Made by a program: the position numbers and the translations under genes. Below the pieces are notes generated by a model. The model worked only from the letters and a program-made list of their open reading frames with translations. It did not search any database and was not told where the DNA came from. From the NCBI GenBank assembly GCA_013396915.1, contig VWZL01002558.1:125021-189020 (forward strand): a DNA stretch of 64,000 bases, given 5' to 3'. This document shows, in pieces, positions 48,074-59,600 of this stretch; the first letter of the stretch is position 1, and every line of letters starts with the position of its first letter. The DNA is from Stercorarius parasiticus (Eukaryota; Chordata; Aves; Charadriiformes; Stercorariidae).

Positions 48074-50924
48074 CTGTTCCTAATCCTTTGACAATAAATT
48101 ATGAGAGGGAACCGAAACAAGTAAATATTATATAGATTTATTTTCCTTGACTACGCAAAGATACATACATTTTCAGTGGACATATGGACTCCATCCTTTT
48201 GTTCAGAATGGAGAAAAAGAATTCTCTCAATGGGATTGCTAGGAAACATACAGCTCACACTCTGTCCTCAGTGACAGGCTTTGTAGTGAAACTCTGGTTT
48301 AATGCTCTTCTAGTCTGGAGAACACATACAATGATCAGAGTTGCCAAAAAGGAGGTAATGTGAATAGCATAAATATTAAAAAAAGTCAGCTTCTTAAAAT
48401 TACGTACAAAGAAAATTAAAACTGGTTTGGTTTAGCTTTTGGGTGTTCATTAGTTATTTTTCTCACCACCTTTTAAACATTTTTAAATGTTAGTTTTATC
48501 TGCCAATTTTCTTCGCTCCTATGGTTTAAAACTGTAGAGGAAAAAGGAATAGAGAAGGCCAAAAACTGGAAAAGTGAAAAATTGTTTTACTTGACAAACC
48601 CAAAAAATTGTAACATGAAAAATGTACAAGAAATAATTTATTTTTAGGGAGAGAGTAATTTTTCATGTTAAAAAGTTTCAGATAAAACTTTGGCTTGCTC
48701 TAACGACGTCTAAAGCACCGAAAACCATCCCCCCAAGTCACAGCACAGGCATACACAGAGCCTTGCAGTATCATTTCTGCAGGATAATTAGCATTCTGCA
48801 TAGCAGAAGCCAGCGCGGTGAGGTCAGGTTTCAAAGTGGGAAGCAAGGGTAGGCCCCCGAAATTGTGTGTATGGGTTAGCTGTAACCAGCCTAGCAAGCT
48901 ATAAGGTTCTGTTATTCCTTTAACCCTTTACTGATGAATGTATTCAGCCTGTTGCAGAGGTAAAGGGACCATTTCTGAGCAGGATCTAACACTCACCCAC
49001 CTTTCCCACTTCCACTGGTTTCAAAACAGATGCCGTGTTGGCTCTGCCTCCAGTGGTCAACTAAACGTAAATGAACAGTACTCTACTCTGTGTAGGTATG
49101 TATATCTGTAGATTTCTGTATTTATTTTAAGATGCTGTGGGTTTCCCCCCCTCTTTTAACTCTTAAGAAATACCTGTATTTTTAGATGGGCTTGCTTTTG
49201 CTGCAAAGCAAGGGCTTGTTCCCAGTGTCTCTCTGCTGCCATAATATTCCCATGCTCCTCCCCTGGAAGAAGGTTTGTGGTAATCGGTGTGACCTTTCGA
49301 AAAGAAGGATGTTTTAATATTAATACGTTAATTTGTGCTTCTGGCAAGAGATATTCCATTTCTCATTCCACCACAGATTTTGTGTGTGACCGTGAGTAAA
49401 CACTTTGGTCCAGAATCACACAAGTCGAGTGAAGCAGAGGTCCACCGCCTTCCCTCAGTTCCACTTAGGCTAAAGAGTATGGAAGCAGCTAAAGGTTTTT
49501 TATTAAAATGCACGTCCTACGGGCAGCAAGGCCCCTGTATCATGCTGTGTTGGGCAGTCAGAGAACCTGAAATTTGTCCCCCTGAGCTGTGATGTCAGGG
49601 TGCACGTTTGTGCAAACATTTTCATCTTTCACGGTGCTTCCAGATGGTGAAACGGTGTGGAGGGCAGTTGGGAAAAGGAGTTGGTTTCCTGATGTCACGT
49701 TTGTTACGCATTCTCCTGGCCACTTCCTAGCTGGTGAGCAGTTCTGGTTTGGATAGCAAAAGCTTGCAGTTAGTGGAGAAATTCTGCTGATAATCATCAC
49801 GCTTTCAAGAGAGATATTCCTAGAAGAAGCAATGACAGGGGAGAGGGTGTGGGGCAAGTTACAAATGAACATTAGCGGCTCCGTTAGAGTTGCACAAAAT
49901 TAACAGAAATTAGATCTCTAGTTACCGAAGAGAGTCTTCTGTACTGAGATAGCTATTAAAATAGAACAATCAGAGATTATGGTACATGAGAGCCTTTTTA
50001 ATTGTTAATTTGCCCACTTCAAAATGACCATACAGTGAAATCTCTGTCTTTTTAAATAACATTGTTTTCCTTAAAATTGGTTTGCCTTTTCAGTGTTATC
50101 TTTCTGAGAGCACTGTGGTGATATTGTTGGGAATTATCTATCCCACACTGAGGGGAGCCTATCTGAAGCTAACACAGTCCTTGCAAAGTGCAAGGTAATT
50201 AACCATTCTCCTCCCCCTATTTATCTTGATTTTTGCTTCCATCTAGTTGTTTTTCACGCTTGTAAAGTATAATTTGCATAGAGTTTTAGCACTTTCTTCC
50301 TACACAGCCCCTCAGTCTCCGTTCTCTCCCTCCATAACATTGCAGTGATCTGAGCGTGAATTATCTCAGAGTAAGGGTGGGTGAACTGTTCTGCCTGAGC
50401 ACAGCAACACTGAAGACAATGGAGCACAGCATCAGTGACTGACACAATTCTTTCTTATAGAGACGTTTTGTATGCTAATGAACCTCTGATGGCAAGACCA
50501 GACTTTTTTGCTGCTAATTCTGGCAATATCTATCTCTAATTTCCACCCACTAAGGATCTTCAGAGTAAAAGAGTGAGCAAAGAATGATGCTGAGCACTAA
50601 TGTGACTCTCCTCTTGGCTTCACTCCTATGTTTTGCCCACAGCCGGGAAAACAGAGCCTCTAGACCAAAGCACTTGGCACCTGGTATTTCCTTTCAAGTG
50701 CTTCTACAAGCCAGGCTCCTTTCACCACTGGATTCCTCTCAGGAACTTCTCTTTAAAGCAGTCACTTCTTCCCTTGTAATTAACCCACAAGGCACATCAG
50801 CGTAGCCAGGAAACATTGACCTAATAGGTCTAAGTGGTGATGGTCAAGACCAAGCAGCTACCATGAAATGGTAATGTTCAAGACCAGTAAGAAGGGGCTT
50901 TGTTGCATTTTTCATGCTTTACGC

Positions 50925-51045
50925 AATGTAAGATGAGGGAAACAGAGGTACAGTGAGATTCAGATAACTGTATTTACACACTCAGTATCACATGCAAGGC
51001 ATGACTTTGCTGAGTAGCTTTGCAGAAAGTCGAACACTCAGAGCA
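50925..51045 (-). repeat. Ancient MIR-like SINE fragment, minus strand
   Basis: The plus strand reads as a reverse-complement MIR core: 'gatgagggaaacagaggtac' and 'agtgagattcagataact', then 'cactcagtatcacatgcaag' (consensus 'gaggaaactgaggcacagag ... taagtgactt ... ggtcacacagc'), then a diverged 'gcagaaagtcgaacactcag' part. The order and spacing fit. Divergence is high. Confidence 0.5.
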
Positions 51046-51704
51046 ATTGTTCCCAGCCTGCTCTTAGCTTGAAATCTGTGTCTTTCATTTCCAATCCGAA
51101 GAAGGGCATATGAGAGCCGTAGTTTGTCTGTTTTTCCCAACTAGGTCAGCTGGTTTAATTAGAGACGCTGTGTCTCCCTCCATGACTTACTTCCCTAGGC
51201 TACTCAACTGTTTGAATAGATAATCCCAATTCCTAATAATTACAGCTGCAATATTATATATTTTGCCGAGATAACTCTTTCAGCTGAAAATGTAGAGGAT
51301 CTTCAGCTGCCAGTTACATCCTTTTGTATTAGCCCCCTGTCATGAATAGTCTGGCTTTTCTTTTCTTCCCTTCCCGTGTGCCATACACAGCTTTTCCTAG
51401 CAAAGCCAAAGTCTTGGTCTGCAGAGGTGTGATTCTACAGCAAACCAGCCGGGCTGGTGGGACGACTGTGGGGATTCGTGTATTTTTGTTTGAAAGCAGG
51501 TTATGGCAGTTTGACTGGTGGCTCTACATTTGCAGGTGCAAGTTAATCTGATATTAGCCAAGTTTCAACTGATTTAATAATGCTCACACCCAAAGCTGGT
51601 TTAATTAACTTGGATTTAGACCAGGGCGTAAGAGGGGACATGTCGGTTTGGTTATTAATCAAAGGAGTAGGAGCCAGCAGCTCTATCTCTCCTCCATTTC
51701 AAGC

Positions 51705-51785
51705 TCTCCAATAGATTAGTGATGTGACCTTGGGCAGATCTCCTGGCATGTTTTTGCCTTGCTCTCCTTGGCCTGGATATAATCA
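51705..51785 (+). repeat. Ancient MIR-like SINE core
   Basis: 'attagtgatgtgaccttggg' followed by 'cagatctcctggcat' matches the best conserved part of the MIR core ('actagctgtgtgaccttggg' then 'caagtcacttaacct'). A T/C-rich stretch like 'ctcagtttcc' follows. Only the core is recognisable. Confidence 0.45.
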
Positions 51786-52105
51786 ATTTCTCAGAATAGA
51801 TGCAATACTGAACTCACAGGCGTCTGTGAAACTTAATTCCCTGCATGCGGAAAGGGTTTTGGCAGCTGTTAGGGAGTGCAGCTCCGTGGGGAAGGGGCAG
51901 GGCTTGCCTGCTGCCTGATTCAGCTCCTCGCAGAGCCATTGCTGCCAGGAGTCGTAGGTGCTGCCATCCATCGCAGCGATGGAGCCTTGCGCTGATCGTA
52001 AACTGGAGAGTGCACGGAAGTGCATTTGAGATGGCTGGGGTGGTCCCAGCCAGGGGTTTGCTCTCCACTTGCCAATATGGATGGGAAGTCCGTCCAGTGG
52101 ATTAC

Positions 52106-52119
52106 TTTTTTTTTTTTTT
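52106..52119 (+). repeat. Poly(T) homopolymer, 14 nt
   Basis: This is an uninterrupted run of 14 T. No retroposed body was recognised. Confidence 0.85.
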
Positions 52120-53710
52120 GATGGGGAAAAAAGATCCTCTTTGAGAAAGCAGCATTTTCCCTGTTTTGCCCCCGTGTATGGAACAGCTGTAACAATATGC
52201 CTGGCACTTGCAGGGGGCAAAGGGCAGAGAAATCACCGCTCTGCTAAATCACAGCAAGTGCTGCTCTCAGACGAGCACAGGTAGGGCTGCTCCTGTGCTC
52301 CTGCTGTGGGCACCGCTGTGCACGGCTGCCTGCCTCCCTGCTGCCCATGCCTCTGCTGGGAGAGTACCTCCTGCTGAAGGCCTGCTCCCACACGCCACTC
52401 TATGTGGGTAGTCCTGTTGACTTCTTGTCCGATGCCGTATAGCCATCTGCTGCTGCTGTTGACTGATCCAACCTCCCTGCCTTCCCTTTTCCCAGTCAAC
52501 CCCTCATGGAAAGTGTAAAAGTCCTCAGTAGCTATCTGTTCATCTGCGTCCTGGTGTGGCTTTGGTGTGGATTTGCTGGGTGCTTCTGCTTCACATTTAC
52601 ATTTCTGCTTATTGTTATTCTGGTTTACAGTCTTTGGTTTGTTTCTCTCAGATAAACGCTGGCTTTAAAAGTATGGGAAGGGACCTACAGGCTCAGGGTA
52701 ATTACCGTGGTTTTGTTAGGGTCATATTTTGGTGCACACAAGTACCGTGTCGTCAGTCTTGCTTTGAAACACCAGAAGGAATCTAGGGAGAAGAATTGCA
52801 GTGCCTTTCATTTTTTCCCCTCAGAATTTCTAGTTAGAAGAGATTCACATTTCTTAATTGTCTGCGCTGGTCCAGCGTGACCTTCTTGGTCAGAACCCCT
52901 CGATAAATCAGATATACTCTAGCCTCACACAGGGATATTCCAAAAGAGGTGGGAAGTGAGAAAACTAAGATACGACTCTCTGCTCAGAGCCCACTTATGG
53001 GTTTATTTGATAGATGGGAGTTTGCACACAATTAACTAATTATGAGCAAAAGTCAGTGCTTGGGGTGAAGATCAGACCTTCGAAAATAAGTACTCAGCCT
53101 CATTTGAAGGGCAAACACTTGACACTCAACGTGAACTTAAGCAGGAACTGACTTTCAAAGGGAAAAATGTCACGTTTAAGTCTACACACATACTCTCTTC
53201 AATATTTGGGATTCTAAGCTCTTTGAAGGCAGTCTCTTCACTTCCCCACAAAGCACTTTTTTGTTCACCTTCGCAGTAATTTTCTCTCTTCCCTCTCCCC
53301 CCCAGTCCTCTTAATGCTACAAAAGATTTTGCTTCTGGGATGAGATTTTGCTTGCTGAGTTTCAGCCCCAAATTATATTTTACAGATGACTTTGAAATTC
53401 CCTGTAAGTGTGCTCGCATTATTGGATGTCTTTGATACAACTTTAAATACAGCTGTGCAGACATTGCTGCTATCAGTGCCAGGAAAATATAAAACCTACA
53501 CAGAGAAAGCAATAGGCAGTCAAAAGACCCTGTGATAGATAAAAGTAGGGGTATGTTTCAGATATGGGACCCCAGCCTTGTAAACACTGTGAGGTTCTCC
53601 AAATTAGTCACTTTACGCAATATTCTTCGGGGAGTTTTAATCAGAACCTGTTGTGCAGTGGCTCATCCTGAATGTATTTAGCCTGGGCGTTGTTACTCTA
53701 TTCTGGTGTG

Positions 53711-53742
53711 CCTTTTCCCCCCCTTTTTTTTCTTTTTTTTCC
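53711..53742 (+). repeat. Pyrimidine-rich tract
   Basis: A C7 run followed by T-rich sequence makes an all-pyrimidine stretch of about 30 bases. It is low complexity. Confidence 0.8.
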
Positions 53743-54718
53743 TGACATTCCTCTCTCCTGGAGATCAGTACAGCAAAAGAAGATACCAAACCAGAGCAGG
53801 CCAATCAAAGCAGCAAGAGGCGTGTTGACTACAAGCTATTGCAAACCACATACATTTTTCAACAGACCGGAGGACCAGTTTGCAGTTGGAGGGAAATACT
53901 GGGCATGCAAAGAGAATGTGGGTTATTGCAATTGAGAGCACAAACTCCTCATCACTAACGTTTCTTCCAACAATTCAAGGCCTTTTTGTATTTTTCAGGT
54001 GGCTCAAATCCCTCTTCCTGGGGGTCAAAGTGAACGGGCTAAACTCACTCAGAGGTGCAACCCACTGCCCCAACAGTTACACCAGGATGGACAACGGCTC
54101 ATCATCCCTCACTTTTACGGATGGCAACCCTATGTATTTGGAGATGTGCACAGCTTTTCTGGGCAGAAGGGCACAGCAGAAACTGCCTGTGCCTCCATGC
54201 GCCCTGACACCACTCGTGGCAAACGGCTCTGCCTGGGACTGTGGGGCCTCTCCCGGGTGAGGCTGCCAACGTGGTGGATGAGCAGTCTCACAAGACCAGG
54301 AGAGCACCACTAGGAGAGCTTTTGTTTGTCGCCCCAGTTCTGCTACAGAATGGAAATGGGAGAGTTTTGGTTTTGCCCTTTTTTGCGTGCTATAAAACTT
54401 TCTTTGTACTGTATGGGAATGTGTATCATATCTCTCACCATGTCAAAGTATCCTCATATAAGAAGTGTTTTGAGATCATGCTCCCAGCATGGAGAAGAAG
54501 AAAAGCAGCAAACTTTGAAAGGGCCTTCTTACAGGGTTCTTTGAATAGGGATTTTTGAGTGGCAAGTATTTCCAGTAGGCTGGAAGTTTCTGCAGTGTAC
54601 ATGTGCAAAAGGACCTGTCAAAAATTCCGAGTTCCTTTACATGAAGCTCTTCTTCGCTGATTTGCTCTATCAACAGGGTATGTTGTACTGATCCTCAAGG
54701 AGCAGGAGGAGCTAAGTG

Positions 54719-54886
54719 TTTTTGAAATACTCCCGCTGTGTCATTTTGAAAAGCGGTATTCATGTAATATGTACCCTGGATCTCTTATCGTCGAGCCATT
54801 GTTCTGAATATTTCTGAAATCCTCACGCTGTGTTGTTTTGAGAAGAGGTATTCACCTACCACAGATCGCTTAGTGCTGAGCCATTG
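54719..54886 (+). repeat. Diverged two-copy tandem repeat, about 92-bp unit
   Basis: Copy 1 (54719-54801) and copy 2 (54811-54886) align. The first 44 bases (from TTT(T/C)TGAAAT to GGTATTCA) differ at about 7 positions and keep a 92-bp offset. The ends share GAGCCATTG (54793-54801 and 54878-54886) at an 85-bp offset, so a net 7-bp indel lies in the middle. It is an old duplication of unknown origin and does not match CR1. It sits immediately upstream of the purine-rich block. Confidence 0.85.
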
Positions 54887-56620
54887 CTTTGCCGTGTCAG
54901 AGATGGCAGAAAGAAGCAGGCGACAATATGGGTAGCACTGGTAGAGAAAATGCTATTAAAACTCATCAGAAGCAGGATGGAGGGGCCCTTACTGAGATAT
55001 TATTTGATCAATGGGGATGCATGTGGATTATCAGAGAGATGATCCTGTCTTAATAAGATGATAATATTTTTTATTTTGAGGGAAGAGCACAAAGAACTGG
55101 CAAGAGGCAGCTGGTAATATAATTTACACAGGCTTCATGATGCTTTTGTGACAGCAACAAACACAAAAAGGCTAATGTGTGGGGTTACCTGTATGGCACA
55201 GGGCATGACGTGTTTGAGTGGACTGAGGGATGGCCTCAATATAGACTACAGAGAGATCATACTGCTTCGGTGTGACCTGAATGGAGGAGCAGAAAATTAC
55301 ATGGATGAGAACCGGACTAGATCTGTTCCTCTTATTCGTACTATTTGTCTGAGGCCTGAAGAAGATGAAAGTACTATAAAGCAAAAATATTTGCAGATAG
55401 TGCAGAAACGGGGAGCACTGCCAGTACAAAGAAGCTACATACGTGTACGGGAAGATGAATGACCCAGATGAAAATGAAGTAACGAGGAGCTGGACAAAAC
55501 AGAGGACCAGACTCTGAAAAACCCCACTATGCAAAAATGCAGTTCAGGAAAATGTAGTTCGTGGGTAGCAGAAGAAATCTGAAGCAGAAGGATTAAGACA
55601 GGTGCATACATGTCCAGAAATTTACAGAGATCTTTACAAATTGTACATAAATAGTGGATTTAAGTATAAAGAAACTACCCCCCTTTAGTACTATAGTGAT
55701 AGACAAAGATATAGCAAGAGCAAGCAGAATAATTCAAGGATTGGCGGGCACTATCTATCCCAAATAAACCAAAGAAATTAGGGCTGTACTCTGTGAAAGA
55801 GGAAACTGAGAGGTGAGCTCATTTTCCTCCATGAAGTTCTTGAGGGAATAGGAAGAATGGTTGACGCCAGACAATTTGAATTTGTGTCAATTACAAGAAG
55901 CAGAGGGCACAAATTAAAGTTTTGCATTATATGGAGGGAGATCCCGCAAGGAATTTGGTTTAGAATTCCTTTATGCAGGGAGCAGATAATATACAAGATG
56001 CTGAAAAGTGCACTGTGCTATACAAAAAGCCCAATGGGAACACAAATTTTTGCTGCTGTGTCCCCCAAAGCCACGTCTTTGAAGAGTGCTTTAAAGATAG
56101 CACCATTCTTCTAGAGGACACAGGAGAGGGCTATAAGAAAAAATAACCCACCTCATCCTCGTGAGAATACTCAAAGCGTTTCTCCTGGATTATTGGTAGC
56201 ATTTTCAGAGAGGCTGGATGTCTGAACCCTTTTGAAAATCTCAGCTGTGAAGGAATTGTTTCCTGGAAGAGTCAGTGAAGAAGCTTTGAAATTACACAGG
56301 GCTGGAGCCGAAATTATGAGACCCCATTGGGATGTAGGACCGAGAAGACTGAATTTCTGCTTTGATGCAGTTTTGATGCAAGTTTGAAAGGATTAATAAT
56401 ACTGCAGCAGTGGAGATAAAGGGCACGTGGCAAAGTCTGTAAGACTCAAGTGAAGTGCGTATAAAAAAGCTATTCAGATGATACATAAGAAAAATATTTA
56501 TTGGGGATAGACCTGATGGTGCAATGGATGCAGATGCACTCAGGTGAATGATGGAGGAAAATCTGAAGTTTAATAAGAGGAGACTCCTGAGGCCACCCCC
56601 CCTTCCCTCACTCTCCTATG
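54887..56620 (+). other. Purine-rich block of unknown origin, possibly a decayed retroelement
   Basis: The plus strand is noticeably A/G-rich and C-poor for about 1.7 kb, unlike the flanks. Interrupted plus-strand frames occur at 55148-55462 and 55857-56114, and another frame stays open between scattered stops. Strand-biased A-richness with decayed frames is typical of old LTR-retroelement internal regions, but I recognise no gag, protease, reverse-transcriptase or integrase motif, no primer-binding site and no flanking LTR pair. The retroelement idea is therefore weak. The block could also be ordinary A-rich non-coding DNA. Confidence 0.25.
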
Positions 56621-59600
56621 AGTTAAGTGAAAGAAATCTAGACTATAGGCTTATTGAAAATAAACAGATTCTTAACTTTTTTCTCCACTGAACTGTGTCA
56701 AGAATTCTGTATGTGAAGCAAACACTTATAAAGGCTCTGACATAAAGAAATGTGCTTGGCTTCTCTTCTGCCCCTTTTCATTAGGGGCTCTGTAGGCTTC
56801 CAGCATCTGAAGGACTCCTTGACCTGTCAGTGACATCTGCCAGCATATTACATCTCGGCCTTGCGCAGAAACTGCTTGCAAGACAGTCTGAATCCAAACC
56901 TCAGAAGAAGAGCAGCAGTTGTAAATGAGTCTTTCATACAAAATATAAAAGAACTAACCCTATTACTGTACGCATCCAAAAAATGTAGGCTGTAACCCTT
57001 TGATGTCTGCACCTTGATTTTGCCTTTCTTCCCTCGGAGCGAACACACCATTGAGCATCCCTTGCTGACACTGGGAGATTTAAATGCACGCAGAAAGACA
57101 AACGGAAAGGCACCTGATCCAGTCATTTACAGCACAGAGTATATACTGCTGTACGGTGAATTATTTTTACATAGGTAATTAATAATAGAGAAACAATGTA
57201 GTGACAGTGTGAGTCCCAGGGGAGAAAATTGTCAGCCTATTTATTCATTTATTCTTTTCTAACTAAATTGATGGGATAGTCTGATGCCTTTCTGGATTCC
57301 ACACGGATGACGAAACTGCAAACAAGTTTAATTTAAATAACAGGCAAATCTTCTAATTAGTCAAAGACTAATTCTTATGCCTTGAAATGATAAACTGCAC
57401 GTGCTGTGGCCTCTGTCAGTCTGAGGGAAAAAGCTGCCCACCAAAAACCCAAAGACGTTGATCTGAACATTTTAGGCACCAATTCAAATAAATTAATCTA
57501 CTCGGATTTGCCAAGAGTCTGTAACTGGTTTCCGGATTCCAAGGTTCACGTTAAATGGGATATCACTGATTCTTTAATATAAACTCATCTTTTAGCTATT
57601 GGGGAGTTCTTGCACAGTTCTCAGGAGTAGCCAGAGGATAGTGCTGGGTTCTGCTCTCTTATACATGGCTGGGTCCAGTCTTCTGTCTTTCAGAAATCAT
57701 ACTCTGCACAGCGGCTGAGATCCCAGTTTCAGTAGGGGAAGGATTTTGAAAATAACAAATTGCTACTAATCTAAAAAGAAGCAAACGGCCAAAGAACCCA
57801 AACACGAAACAAATATCCCATGGCCGTTTCTGTCACGAGGCAGATATTCCTGCACGTTAAAAAGAAGCTCCCAAACTGCATTTTTTAAAGTGAAAAAGGG
57901 TGTATCCTTTTTTCTGGCTTAACCTTTCTCTCATTGGCACCTGTTTGTTTTTCGTAAGTTAAGGATCACCTCTGTTTCTATGTTCTTGCACATTTTTCAG
58001 TGCAAGCTGCTGGCTGGCATATGTGGGGAGCACGAATCCCCAGAGCACAGTGAGTAAAGAATGATTTTTGCAATAACTAGCTACAGCTGAATCATGATAA
58101 ATCAGACTATTTCATTGAATTTATCTTCTGAATATTAAATTTAAGAAGCTGTGTCATGTTGAAATATTGAAATATCTCCAATGTAATCCACCGTTATCCA
58201 TTGTTGCGAGTTTTGAGGGGGAAAGGGCAGTGAGGGAAAAGGTTGGCTGGCATTAGATAACCAATGATCTGCACAGGCTCTCGGAGCTGGCAGCAGAGCC
58301 ACAGTCTCAGCACTGGTTTCAGCCTGGGAGCGATTGACACTCCCTGTACCAGCTATTTGGCTGTACCTTAAATATGTCACTTGGCACTGCAAGTTGATAA
58401 AAGCCCGGTTATTTTCCAGGCTGAGAGATAAACAAGACTGCAGCCTTCCTAAACTATTACACAGTGTTTATAAGGAATTGTTGGTTTATGTGAAGTAATT
58501 TAATCAACCTGATCATTAGATGAATTTGCTACTTCCACACTTTATTCTAATTGTGTTTGTTTATATGCATATTACACTTTTGCCCGGTTATTTAGTTCTA
58601 ATTAATAAATTGGAAACAAGCATGCTATGAATGTCTGCTTCCCAAAGAGCACCTTCCTGAAATGGAGGAGCCTGCAGGGAAAACGAGCAGGACGGTGAGA
58701 CCAGAGGGCGTTCTCCAGAGCCCTCCTTGCAGACCACCGAAACCTGAGGCCTCAGTCAGAAAATCCACCGTCCATTGAAGGCCTGGCATCTAAAGCTAAT
58801 GCATTTCCCCTCAAAACTCTGTGTATACTGCATCACTTACCTCTGCATTATTTGTGAGGAGATTGTTAACATTAGGGATATAAGCATTGTAGAGAACTGT
58901 AAAACACTTACTGTTAATCTAAAGGAAAACCTCAAGGAGACCTAAAATGTGCCCCTTCGCTGTACTTGGTCTCAGGGTCCTTTTCACTCCTTGTTCCCCT
59001 GTTGCAAGACTCTTTGTGGCTGCACTGTCCATCACATCCCACTACATTTACAAGCTGCTGGACAAAGTAAGCGCCTGCTGTGGATCAGCACTAGAGCTCA
59101 TGGTATAAAGGTTTTGTTGAGAGAGGTGCAAACTCAAGGCATTTTTTGAGGAGAAAGTGTTTTTTCTAGACTAAGTCTTTTCAGGCTGAAATAAATAACA
59201 ATCTTATTTTTGTTGGATTAGTGTGCCCACATCTTTTGTCATCTTCCCGAGCAGGGAGATATCCTGTAACTGAGAGATGAACTGAGTGTTGTCATCTCTC
59301 TGTTGCCAAGCCAGTAGCATTTTATATGCCATTTATTGAAGTAAGACTGCTGCTTGGCACAGCTTTGCAGTGCAGTGGTCTTCTCTAGCTGCTGATGGTA
59401 GGAAGGTGCTGACTTTGAAGGAAGCCAGACCGGGGCTTAAATGCACAAGAGGAGGAGCTTCACAGTGCAAGGATACATTACTAAATATGACCAAGAAAAG
59501 CTTTCTTCAGTGTTTTCAAGAGTATGTACTTCCCTCCACCTTCTTCTGTGTTGGGATGAAGTGAAAATCTTTTGAAACAAAAGCCTGAGGTGTTATGCAT

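Larger units (their letters stand above)
48074..54718. other. Unique-looking DNA with old SINE traces, no gene
   Basis: I see no supportable gene. Two MIR-like traces lie at 50925-51045 and 51705-51785. Poly-T (52106-52119) and pyrimidine-rich (53711-53742) tracts are listed. The GC-richer block 51850-52480 carries overlapping frames on both strands. None has a domain, and their Pro/Ser/Cys-rich composition is typical of GC-rich non-coding DNA. Confidence 0.55.
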
